From Adiantum capillus-veneris (lineage: Eukaryota > Streptophyta > Polypodiopsida > Polypodiales > Pteridaceae), in the NCBI GenBank assembly GCA_014529385.2, contig CM043956.1:61388120-61452119 (forward strand): a DNA stretch of 64,000 nucleotides, given 5' to 3'. The notes below the pieces were generated by a model. The model was given only the letters and a program-made list of their open reading frames with translations, had not been told where the DNA came from and did no database searches. This document shows positions 11,529-19,562 of the stretch, piece after piece. A program made the translations under genes and the position numbers. The stretch's first letter is position 1. Every line of letters begins with the position of its first letter.

Positions 11529-11599
11529 TACATACACACACACACACACACCGCTCTCTCTCTCTATCTCTTTCCTACACACACACACACACACACGAT

Positions 11600-11635
<36 letters not shown>

Positions 11636-11645
11636 AGGGGGGGGG
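10850..11645. repeat. Compound CT/CA microsatellite tract
   Basis: Alternating (CT)n and (CA)n blocks separated by a recurring connector like TTTAATTTCCTACACGCACAC, about ten times. Long pure CT runs lie at about 10850-10899, 11125-11181, 11401-11437 and 11467-11524; a GA run and G-rich stretch close it at 11606-11648. Open frames across it encode only low-complexity peptides and are not genes. The repeated connector suggests expansion of a cassette and not simple dinucleotide slippage. Confidence 0.93.
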
Positions 11646-11764
11646 GGTTAGGGGGGGAAGAGTGCCATAATATCTCGCAGCAGGTTTCGGCCAAGATCTG
11701 AGAACACGCGCGTTGAGGGCGAAAATGGACCCTTCGCGCGGGTTCGGCTTTTTTTTCCCCAAAT

Positions 11765-11948
11765 TACTTTCGTCAATACATGTGTCGATATATGCGTGGG
11801 AAAATTAACCTTTCGACGCGTATATCCAGAGTCATATCGACGCAGGTATCGACGCGTATATCGACGGACGGTAAGAACGTCGATATGGCGTGGAAAGGCA
11901 TGGGCGTCGATATATAAAACGTCAATAACTTTGGGTTATGTTGTAGGG
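11765..11948 (-). repeat. Inner CACTA subterminal repeats and degenerate terminal repeat, right end
   Basis: Contains GTCGATATATGCG, TCGACGCGTATATC and GTCGATATGGCG variants several times, as at the left end, then GTTATTGACG read inward from the terminus and the terminal GTTGTAGGG. The first bases read inward are CCCTACAACATAA against CACTACAACAAAA on the left, so the terminus carries a substitution in the CACTA pentamer. This may reduce excision. Confidence 0.8.
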
Positions 11949-12812
11949 ACTGGGAGGCCTTAGAGTCTCGCTGATCGATTGAGGTGAAACGTTAATATGT
12001 GTGAGTTGATTTAATTAATTAAGTATATGTTAGGTAATATCAATACTAATTTTGTGACTTGTCCTTTTATGTGCACGTTGTGACGCGAAGTCATCAGTGG
12101 ATTTTTATATTTGTTTCATTTTGTGAAACACAGACAGATCTCTGTGTTTCTTTTTTGTATAGACATGGTTATGGTTATTGTTTAGACATGGTTATAGTTA
12201 TTGTTTTGTTTATGGTTATGGTTATTGTTCTTGTATAAACATGGTTATGGTTATGTTTAACTTTATGGTTATGGTTATGATTATTGTTTTGTTTATGGTT
12301 ATGGTTATCATTATGGTTTTGATCAATATGGTTATGGTTTTAATTTGGTTATGCTTTTGCACAAATTTCGTTAGATATGAAGTTCGTTATGGTTATGGTT
12401 TTGCACAAAGTTCGTTTCATTTCTTAAATTTGCCTTAAATCTCATGTGAGATCCTACATGGATATCATGTAGGAGGCGTATACATATGGTCTTTTTTTTT
12501 GAAAAGTTTATATTAAAAAGAAGGGAACTCTGCCGAAATTTTTGCGAGAGCATGGTTGATTTTGGTGCTGCTCGCTTTCTTGGGCAGAGGACACGCAGTC
12601 TGGCTGTGGCTGTGTCCATCTTTTCACTAGGTACAGGCAAGAAATTTTTTTTCTGATATGGTCGTCGAAATACGGGTCGATAGGGACGTCGAAATACGTC
12701 TCAAAAACAATGCCTTTCGACACAGATATCGACGCATATTTCGACGGTTTCACAGGGACGAATATTTCGACGTACTTTTCAACGTCTAGCATCGAAATCT
12801 GCGTCGAAGGTA
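11949..12812 (+). other. 3' non-coding part of the outer CACTA (hexamer tract, hairpin, subterminal repeats)
   Basis: In order: a stretch homologous to the inner copy (GAAACGTTAATATGTGTGAG), a TTATGG tract (12150-12420), a hairpin CCTACATG-GATAT-CATGTAGG at 12453-12473, a segment with CTCTGCCGAAATTT near 12527 and CTTGGGCAGAGG near 12578, and subterminal motifs GTCGAAATA and variants from 12660 on. The same order occurs inverted in the inner element at 4160-5110, so this is the conserved 3' architecture of the family. Confidence 0.82.
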
Positions 12813-12830
12813 CCTTTTTTTGTTGTAGTG
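12813..12830 (-). repeat. Outer CACTA 3' terminal inverted repeat
   Basis: Reads CACTACAACAAAAAAAGG on the minus strand, ending at 12830 against Penelope-like sequence that begins CTCGGGATTAGC. The same PLE sequence is uninterrupted in the second copy (GTGCTAGCTCGGGATTAGC near 27360), which fixes the boundary. Confidence 0.9.
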
Positions 12831-13091
12831 CTCGGGATTAGCTTTAAGAAGATTAGAGAGAGGTTTGTTAATGGAGAGGGAGGGGTTAAGAGTGCGGGTG
12901 AGGGGTGACAAAGGAATTTTTACAATGGTGGACGGAGGTTTGGTTTTGTGGTGTTTTTGTAGGAGGGAGGGGCTAGACTGGTACGAGACAAAACAAAAAC
13001 ATGCTTCTAAGAGAGAGGGAGGGTAGCCTTTAGCCCTAAGCCTGGAAAAGAAGAGGTTTCTGATGTTGATAAAACCCTCCAAGGAGCTCTC
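12831..13091 (-). pseudogene. C-terminal part of the PLE protein after the in-frame stop
   Basis: Continues in phase from the reverse transcriptase: GFINIRNLFFSRLRAKGYPPSLLEACF, then TRTLNPSLSINKPLSNLLKANPE, ending at the CACTA insertion. In the second copy the same segment goes on to LAHLPKPIVCWSMHQI. In PLE proteins this thumb-like region follows the palm and precedes the endonuclease when one exists. Confidence 0.75.
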
Positions 13092-14738
13092 TCAAATGAT
13101 GTATCTTTTGATTTCTTGGAGAATGAAAGAAATCTTTTGGTGTGTTGGATGCCAAGACTGCCAGGGGATATAATTGTAGCAGTTCAGGCTTATTTGATGA
13201 CACTTAGATTCCAGAATCCCATGGGTGGCAAAGGAGGTTCCCTTGAAGGAGTGGATATCTAAAATAACAGCCTCCTGTATGGAGATAAGGGAAGAGATTT
13301 TTATATGTTGTTGGAGAGGGTGTCCATAGGTTTGCATCATTTCGCCCAAGCTTGAAGCAGGGCCATCCCAAATACCAAAAGCATCATCCACGAATCTTTT
13401 AAAGTAGAGAAGGGAGGGAGAGGTGAGGAGGTTCATACCCTCTTCCAGGGAGCATAAAAAGAGGCATGCATAGACAACGGCAAAGTTGGAGCCCATTGCC
13501 GTTCCTTTGATTTGGTGCCAACACTTACCCTTAAAGGAAAGATAGTGATGGTTGAGGATAAGAGAGGCTATGGATAGGATAAAGTGGATTTTGGGAAGGG
13601 GGAATATGTTTTGGATGGTGTTTTTGTGAGCAAGACGACCCTCTTGTATGGGAATGCTTGGATACAGGGATTCCACATCAAAAGTGAAAAGAAAAATGTG
13701 GGGAGGAAAAGACCTGGTGGCTAGGTTTAGGATAAGGGAGTGGGAGTCTTGGAGGTGTTGGGTTTTAGATAAGAGGATGGGGTAAAGTTGTGCATGGAGC
13801 CATTTAGAAGCATTTTCCAAGATATAGCCTTTGTAGGAACAGATAGGGCGACCAACAAGGGTGGGTTTGTGGATTTTAGGTAGGAGAAAGAAAGGGCATG
13901 GTTTAGGTGTGGGTTTGCCAAGAGAGGACGAGAGGATAAAAATTTGTTCATTGTATGGGAGAAGGGGGTAGCTTGATACAATGGAGGCAAGGAGGGAGGA
14001 GACAAATGGTAAGGGGGGAGAAGAAATAATGGAGTAGGTAAGTGGATCCGAAAGTTGGCGAAGTGCCTCATTATCATACCAAGCTCTAGAGAGGATTACC
14101 GGCCCAAGATTCTTATCCGCCGGTTTGATTGTGATGCTGACGTCATTTTTTAAGGAGGATATGGCCTCAAAAAAAAAGGGTTTGAGGTGGAAGGTAGGGG
14201 TAAGAGACAGAAGAGGTTTAAGAAAAGAAAAAATGTGCTTGAAGGCAAGGTTAAGAGCTAGAGAAGGAGAGGGGGGATTCCAACAGGGATTGGGGATAGT
14301 TAAAGAGAGAAGAGAAGAGGAAGAAGAATTTCTAAAGAAGAGTTTTAGTTGAAGTGATATATTAAGGTTAGAGTATGCTTCTAAGATTAGGCTAGGAGAA
14401 GGTGGGGGAGACGAAGGAATGTAATTTAGACCAAGCCCAAGAAGCTTTTTTTCAATAGAGGAGAGGGAGCGATTGGAGAGATTGTGTGAGGAGAGGTTGG
14501 TGACTTTGTGTTCAAGAGAAAAGGTAGAGAGATTTTTTAAGACTAAAATTTTGAAGAGGTAGAGGTTTGTGAGAGGAATCCAAGACTTGGAACGTTTTTT
14601 ATCAAAAGGGAAGGGGAAGGAGAGGAGAGGGAAAGTACAAGGAGGAGGGGTCCAAAGATGGGAATAGAGAGGAGGTTTAGAGAAGATCAAGTGGACCCAA
14701 GTGGTAGGGTGCTCCTTCCCTAATTCAACCTCCTCCAC
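13092..14738 (-). CDS. Penelope-like element reverse transcriptase (partial, long open frame)
   Basis: A 548-residue open frame containing PLE reverse transcriptase motifs in order: IKPADKNLGPVIL (about 204-216), FFLLPKIHKP (283-292), GRPICS (296-301), FTFDVESLYPSIP (351-363, first catalytic Asp), KGTAMGSNFAVVYACL (411-426), and FKRFVDDAF (446-454, catalytic DD). The ADKN motif before the palm and the GTAMGSN box are typical of PLE enzymes and distinguish it from LINE, copia and gypsy enzymes. The frame stops at a TGA (13092-13094), but the same phase continues (ESSLEGFINIRNLFF) to the CACTA junction. The second copy has a leucine codon there, so the stop is a late mutation. I see no GIY-YIG endonuclease, though the 3' part is missing here. 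Confidence 0.88.
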   Translation of the reverse strand: MEEVELGKEHPTTWVHLIFSKPPLYSHLWTPPPCTFPLLSFPFPFDKKRSKSWIPLTNLYLFKILVLKNLSTFSLEHKVTNLSSHNLSNRSLSSIEKKLLGLGLNYIPSSPPPSPSLILEAYSNLNISLQLKLFFRNSSSSSLLSLTIPNPCWNPPSPSLALNLAFKHIFSFLKPLLSLTPTFHLKPFFFEAISSLKNDVSITIKPADKNLGPVILSRAWYDNEALRQLSDPLTYSIISSPPLPFVSSLLASIVSSYPLLPYNEQIFILSSSLGKPTPKPCPFFLLPKIHKPTLVGRPICSYKGYILENASKWLHAQLYPILLSKTQHLQDSHSLILNLATRSFPPHIFLFTFDVESLYPSIPIQEGRLAHKNTIQNIFPLPKIHFILSIASLILNHHYLSFKGKCWHQIKGTAMGSNFAVVYACLFLCSLEEGMNLLTSPSLLYFKRFVDDAFGIWDGPASSLGEMMQTYGHPLQQHIKISSLISIQEAVILDIHSFKGTSFATHGILESKCHQISLNCYNYIPWQSWHPTHQKISFILQEIKRYII

Positions 14739-15598
14739 TACAAGTTTTTTGAGCTCTCAGGTAGGCTATATTTGGGGTGAAGAGGTTTATTTTGAGGTGT
14801 GCCGGAGGAGCTAGGGGAAGGAGATACAAAAGGATAGTTGGGTGTTTGGAAAAGAGAGGGTAAATGGGAAGGGTTAATAGAGGAAGGAGAGGGGAGGGAG
14901 AAGGGTTTTTTTTAGAGGGAGAGAGTGGAGTGGTGAAAGGAGGGTGTTTGGGAGAGGGGGAGGGATGAGAGGAAAAAGAGGGAGAGATACAAGAGGGGGA
15001 GTTGGAGCGAGGGTAGGATAAGGAGGGAGAGTTTTTAGGCCTTTTAAAGGGTTGATGAGAAACTCCATGGGGGAATTTGGACAAGGGAGGGGAATTATGG
15101 AAGCCATGGTTAGAGTATTTCAAAGGAGGAGGATTTTTTTGTGGGAAAAGGGATGAGGAGTTTTGTTAACACGATTCTTTGGTGGGGGTTTTTTTGAAGT
15201 GAGAGAAGATTATTAATTTGGGTAGTGACCTCATGGTGTACCAATTCTCCCACGGTTTCTTCTTTAGGTAGGGATTCTATCTCCTCTAAGAGAGATACTT
15301 GGGACCTCTTTCTAGCATTATGAGCCGCTAAGTTTAAGGAAGAGGCTAAATGGGTTTGAAGGATCTCATTTTGTAAGAGAGCATCAAACTCATTAAGGGA
15401 GGCTTGCTTCCATAAGAGTAATTGGTTTGCCCAAGCCTAAGGTTGTACTCTAGGGAAGGAGATGGGTGTAAGCTTTTTAATGAGTTCTAAAAGCCTCTCT
15501 TCCACAATGTCATGGTAGTCATCAAAGCTTTTTTGGAGTTTTTTTACAAGAAGGGCTTGCGCTTGAATATACACTTTGGTGCAATCGAGTTGGTATTG
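14725..15598 (-). pseudogene. PLE N-terminal region, 3' half, decayed
   Basis: Minus-strand frames encode a proline/serine-rich segment (PSLSYPRSNSPSCIS and SPSPKHPPFTTPLSPSKK) and, further upstream, a better conserved stretch with ARKRSQVSLLEEIESLP, ELVHHEVTTQINNLLS and QRIVLTKLLIPFPTKK. Stops and frame changes occur. It lies between the reverse transcriptase and the copia junction at 15598 and resumes at 18760. The function is unknown. PLEs often carry an N-terminal extension before the reverse transcriptase, and this may be a remnant of it. Confidence 0.55.
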
Positions 15599-16298
15599 TT
15601 AAGTATGGAGCCTAATTTACCCTTGTAATTTTCTGTGGTAAAAGCGCACATTTGTAAGGCCCCCATTATGAGGAGAAGCCATCGTGCGTGAAGGAAAATC
15701 ACTCACCGGAAACCAAAATTTTCACGGACAAGAATCAGGGGCAACTTTAAAGGCCTCGGGGGCGGACGCCCCCGAGACTTTTTTTTTTTGCCGGAATATT
15801 TTTCTTCGCCGGAATATTATGGCCGGACGGTGGCCAGAAAGTGGTCGGAAAACAACCGGTCGGTTGGCCGGTGGCCGGTAGTCAATGGCCGATGGCCGGT
15901 GGTTGGAAGTCAATGGCCGGTGGCCGGTGGTCGGAAGTCAATGGCCGGTGGCCGGTGGCCGAATTCAAAAGCGGACTTGTCTTCTCACGGGCGGCCACAA
16001 ATGGGCGGATTGGAGGGTCCAATTTGGACTTATTCGCACAAGGGCGGCTACACATGGTTGTCTCTCATAAGAGAGGGCAACCCTTTTGGCCTATAAAAGG
16101 AGGCCATTTCTACACACATTTCATAGTGTGAAGTTGATGCAACAAGGTGAGTGTGAGGTGGTGAGAGTGAAGCAAAGCGGGAGCTCCATTAAGGGTATAA
16201 TCCCTTTGTAAACTACTTCTTGTTTTGAAGTACTAAAGCCATTGAGTGGCTGCTTTCCCGTGGACGTAGCCCACATTGGGTGAACCACGTATATCGTG

Positions 16299-16351
<53 letters not shown>

Positions 16352-16435
16352 CTATAATCTCGTGTATATAAATCTGTCTCTCTCCATTAAGTAATCTACT
16401 CAATTATCTAGTTAGCTACGTCTTATTTCCTAACA
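15599..16435 (+). repeat. 5' LTR of the deleted copia
   Basis: 837 bp, TG...CA. Landmarks: a GC-rich palindrome CTCGGGGGCGGACGCCCCCGAG (split here by its loop: stem CTCGGGGGC/GCCCCCGAG) near 15755 followed by a T run, a GGCCGGTGG-rich minisatellite at about 15865-15960, TATA box TATAAAAG at 16092-16099, and a 46-bp CT run at 16303-16348. The T-run/palindrome and GGCCGG region recur in the LTRs at 51435, 54510, 59262 and 62032. Confidence 0.93.
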
Positions 16436-16508
16436 ACTGGTATCAGAGCAAGGTTTGCTCGTAGCTAAATTATCTCAAGGAAAGGATTCCTTGAATTGAG
16501 TGGGAGTT

Positions 16509-17519
16509 ATGGCGGAGGAAGGGAAGCTCAAGATTGAGAAGTTCAACGGAAAAAACTACCAACATTGGAAGATGCAGATTGAAGACTATCTCTACCAGAA
16601 GGACCTCTATTTGCCACTAGGCGGTCTTGCGAAGAAGCCTGCAACAATGGCAAATGAAGCATGGATTGTCCTTGATCGAAAGGCACTGGAAACAATCCGG
16701 TTAAGCTTGGCGTCAACGGTGGCCTTCAATGTTTCGGAGATGAATACCACGGAGGACTTGATGAAGTCACTTGACGACTTCTACGAGAAACCATCGGCAT
16801 CCAATAAGGTATTTCTTATGAAGCGCTTGTTCAATCTAAAGATGGCAGAGAATGGTTCAGTTGCAGAACACCTAAATGAATTTAACACAAACATAAGTCA
16901 ACTTCGACCAGTGAAAATCAATTTCGATGACGAAGTGCGAGCTCTCCTTATACTATCATCTCTACCGGATAGTTGGGACAGCCTTGTGATGGCTGTAAGT
17001 AATTCTATCTCTGGCACAAATACTCTTAAGTTTGATGGTGTTGTGGGTGTTCTCCTAAGCGAGGAAATGCGAAGGAGAAGCACAGGAGAATCATCAAGTG
17101 CTGCACTATCAGTGGAAACAAGAGGAAGGCTTAAGGAGAGGTTCAAAAACCAAAAGGGTCGTGATCGCTCAAGGAGGAGCAAGTCACGCACAAAGTCAGT
17201 TCTTGAATGTTGGAACTACGGCAAGAAGGGCCACGTCAAGAAGGATTGCTGGTCCAAGAAGAAGAAAGAGACAGAGTCTCAAGACAACAAGCCAACATCA
17301 GAGGCCAATGTGGCAGGTAAAGTAGAGCAAGATGCTCTAATTCTCTCATTAGACAATGTGTCTAATTCCTGGATAGTAGATTCCGGGGCTTCATTCCATG
17401 CGACACCACACAAGAAACATTTCCAAGACTACACCAAAGGTAATTTTGGGTATGTATACTTGGGAGATGATGAAGCTTGTGAGATTGTCGACAAAGGTAC
17501 AGTTTCTGTCAAAACTGCT
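16509..17519 (+). CDS. Copia Gag with zinc knuckle and start of protease
   Basis: Start chosen at the ATG at 16509 (MAEEGKLKIEKFNGKNY), a typical copia Gag N-terminus with WKMQIEDYL following. Gag_pre-type sequence (LMKSLDDFYEK, FLMKRLFNLKM, HLNEFNTNISQL) is followed by a zinc knuckle CWNYGKKGHVKKDC, where the second cysteine of CX2C is replaced by tyrosine-glycine. The protease begin reads SWIVDSGASFHATP with the active-site DSGA. The frame runs through the deletion point near 17519-17530 and ends at 17564 after a short out-of-frame tail from RNase H sequence. A Gag from this copy could still form particles in principle; the altered zinc knuckle argues against full activity. Confidence 0.85.
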
Positions 17520-17872
17520 AACGGAAAGTGGTTTCACTTTCTACCACGGAAGCAGAGTATGTAGCAATGACGGAGGCAAGCAAAGAAATTCTGTGGCTTC
17601 ACAGATTCTTAGAAGAGCTTGGATTCAAACAAGACAATTGTGTCTTGTACAGTGATAGCCAAAGCGCTATCCATCTTGCGAAGAACTCAGCCTTTCATTC
17701 AAGGACAAAGCACATTGAGGTGAGATATCACTTCATACGCACTCTTTTGGAAGAGGGACAACTAAAGCTAGGAACAGTGCATACAAGTGAAAATCCTGCA
17801 GACATGTTTACAAAGGTGGTCAACAAGGAGAAGTTGAGCTTTTGCTCATCTTCAATCGGCATTCAAGGATAA
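17520..17872 (+). pseudogene. Copia RNase H C-terminal fragment
   Basis: Frame 17528-17872 encodes SLSTTEAEYVAMTEASKE, LYSDSQSAIHLAKNSAFHSR, TKHIEVRYHFIRTLLEEG and ENPADMFTKVVNKEKLSFC, the end of a copia polyprotein. It is out of frame with Gag, so it is not translated as part of it. The join occurs within AAAGTGG, shared in part by the two parental sites (compare AAATGG in gag and AAAGTGG in RNase H of the related element at 54.5-60.1 kb). Confidence 0.88.
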
Positions 17873-17932
17873 GAAGCCATAATGGAAAGCAGTCACGGGT
17901 TTGGTTTGGAGATCAGTCTCCAAGTGGGAGAT

Positions 17933-18754
17933 TGTTAAGTATGGAGCCTGATTTACCCTTGTAATTTTCTGTGGTAAAAGCGCACATTTGTAAGGCCCCC
18001 ATTATGAGGAGAAGCCATCGTGCGTGAAGGAAAATCACTCACCGGAAACCAAAATTTTCACGGACAAGAATCAGGGGCAACTTTAAAGGCCTTAGGGGCG
18101 GAGGCCCCCGAGACTTTTTTTTTTCCAAAATATTCCTTTTCGCCGGAATATTATGGCCGGACGGCGGCCGAAAAGTGGTCGGAAAACAACCGGTCGGTTG
18201 GCTGGTGGCCGGTAGTCAATGGCCGGTGGTTGGAAGTCAATGGCCGGTGGCCGGTGGTCGGAAGTCAATGGCCGGTGGCCGGTGGCCGAATTCAATGGCC
18301 GGTGGCCGAATTCAAAAGCGGACTTGTCTTCTCAAGGGTGGCCACACATGGGCGGATTGGAGGGTCCGATTTGGACTTATTTGCACAAGGGCGGTTACAC
18401 ATGGCTGTCTCTCATAAGAGAGGGCAGCCCTTTTGGCCTATAAAAGGAGGCCATTTCTACACACATTTCATAGTGTGAAGTTGATGCAACAAGGTGAGTG
18501 TGAGGTGGTGAGAGTGAAGCAAAGCGGGAGCTCCATTAAGGGTATAATCCCTTTGTAAACTACTTCTTGTTTTGAAGTACTAAAGCCATTGAGTGGCTGC
18601 TTTCCCGTGGACGTAGCCCACATTGGGTGAACCACGTATATCGTCTGTACTCTCTCTCTCTCTCTCTACTCTATAATCTCGTGTATATAAATATGTCTCT
18701 CTCCATTAAGTAATCTACTCAATTATCTATTTAGCTACGTCTTATTTCCTAACA
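17933..18754 (+). repeat. 3' LTR of the deleted copia
   Basis: 822 bp, homologous throughout to 15599-16435. It differs by substitutions (for example in the GC palindrome), an extra GGCCGG-repeat copy and a shorter CT run (about 19 bp at 18650-18668 against 46 bp). TATA box at 18439. The divergence marks this as an older insertion than the element at 21.5 kb. Confidence 0.93.
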
Positions 18755-18759
18755 GGTAT

Positions 18760-19562
18760 TGGATATTGAGGGTTTCTAGCTTAACACTTAAGAGCGCTTG
18801 TGCATGTGAGTCTTCCAAGGTAAGGCGTGGGGGTTTCATGCAAAGGCTATGTGGAGCTTTTTGGTTGGCAAGAAGGTTTTGTAGGTGGGAGAGGTGAGAA
18901 ATTGCTTTATTGAGCTTAAGGTTTAGAGCCTTAAACTCCTCTAGAGAGAGGGATACAATTTTATGGAATTCCAAAGGTTTGTTAATGGCGGGAAGAATGG
19001 GAAGAGACATAGACAAAGATGAAGGGGTCAAATTAGAGGCGCTTGCGGAAAGAGAGCCAAAGGAAAAGGGGAAAGTAAGGGAGGGATTGGCAAGGATGCC
19101 ACCAAATTTAGAGCATGAGGAGTTTTCTATACCATATTGAGGTGAAGTGGTGGGGAAACTCTTGAGGGTAGAGGGGATGGAGAGTTGGTCTAAATCTTCC
19201 ATAGGTAGGTTTGCGGTAAGACCCAAAATTTCTTCCGGGATAAACAAAGTTTTCTTCGAGGGTGTAGAGGCAAGGGTAGAGGCTTGCATTGGCGTGTTTA
19301 AAGTGGGGTTGATGAGGCTAGCCGCCGATACAAAGCCGAGAAAGGAACAAACGCCGCCGGGAAGGGTATTAAGGGCTTGGGTATCCATAGGGGTATGGAA
19401 GGAAGAAGAGGATTGGATGTTGGGAGGGTTGGTGGGGAAATTTGTGGGTGGGCTGGTGGGGAAATATGCGGGTGAGGTAACGGGAGCTCCCACTATCCCC
19501 ATGGTGGTGGGAATAGGGGTTACATTAGCGCGAGATGGTGGGGGAGGGGGGGAAGTCTCCAT
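18760..19562 (-). pseudogene. PLE N-terminal region, 5' half
   Basis: Open minus-strand frame of about 265 residues, proline/serine/threonine rich (METSPPPPPSRANVTPIP near the start), then a segment with FIPEEILGLTANLPMEDLDQL and a more helical end with LSLEEFKALNLKLNKAISHL and SVKLETLNIQYL. The frame runs into the copia at 18759 and resumes at 15598. No known domain is recognised. It may be the first ORF or N-terminal extension of the PLE. The ATG at 19562 is only the first available start. Confidence 0.5.

Larger units (their letters stand above)
4142..11948 (-). mobile_element. Inner CACTA transposon, non-autonomous, inserted in the outer CACTA
   Basis: A 7807-bp element bounded by CACTACAACAAAAAAGG at 4142 and the degenerate inverted copy ending GTTGTAGGG at 11948 (one mismatch from GTTGTAGTG), flanked by ACT duplications. 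Coding content is on the minus strand: the DUF4218 part of TNP2 (to 7810), DUF4216 and the second ORF. The 5' half of TNP2 (Transposase_21 domain) is missing. In its place are a unique spacer, a 173-bp tandem array, a LINE tail and CT/CA microsatellites. It belongs to the same broad family as its host but lies in the opposite orientation. It cannot encode a complete transposase and would need one in trans. Confidence 0.92.
1..12830 (+). mobile_element. Outer CACTA (En/Spm) transposon, 5' end outside window, split by an inner CACTA
   Basis: A plus-strand CACTA element occupies 1-4141 and 11949-12830. The two parts are joined by comparison with the inner copy: the sequence leading up to 4141 and the sequence from 11949 on are contiguous in the homologous minus-strand copy at about 5080-5230. 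Its 3' terminus at 12813-12830 reads, on the minus strand, CACTACAACAAAAAAAGG, a classic CACTA terminal inverted repeat. It carries a TNP2-type transposase, a DUF4216 region, a second ORF, a hexamer-repeat tract and subterminal repeats. The target is a Penelope-like element: an uninterrupted relative of the flank is visible near 27366. The 3-bp flank at 12831-12833 is CTC; the matching left copy would lie outside the window. Confidence 0.93.
15599..18754 (+). mobile_element. Internally deleted Ty1/copia element inserted in the PLE
   Basis: Complete element: LTRs at 15599-16435 and 17933-18754, both starting TGTTAAG and ending CCTAACA, flanked by GGTAT duplications at 15594-15598 and 18755-18759. 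Primer-binding site TGGTATCAGAGC at 16438-16449 (initiator Met tRNA); polypurine tract CAAGTGGGAGAT just before 17933. Internal sequence is only about 1.5 kb: gag and the start of protease joined directly to the RNase H end. Integrase and reverse transcriptase are gone. It is the same family as the minus-strand element at 54510-60083. Confidence 0.95.

Noticed and set aside
11260-11760. Long open frames through the CT/CA and GA tracts (also 43652-44270)
   Set aside because: They translate into alternating Arg-Glu, Ser-Leu or Val-Cys only because the dinucleotide repeats lack stops. No domain or start context supports a gene.
12150-12420. Interstitial telomere repeat
   Set aside because: The unit is TTATGG in irregular spacing, not TTTAGGG, and it is conserved as part of the CACTA element.
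4142-12830. One CACTA element with ends at 4142 and 12830
   Set aside because: The flanks do not match (ACT against CTC), whereas 4142-11948 has matching ACT flanks and the 3' architecture of a second element follows from 11949.
14125-14352. Plus-strand basic frame opposite the PLE reverse transcriptase
   Set aside because: It is the antisense of a well-supported minus-strand coding region with ordered RT motifs.
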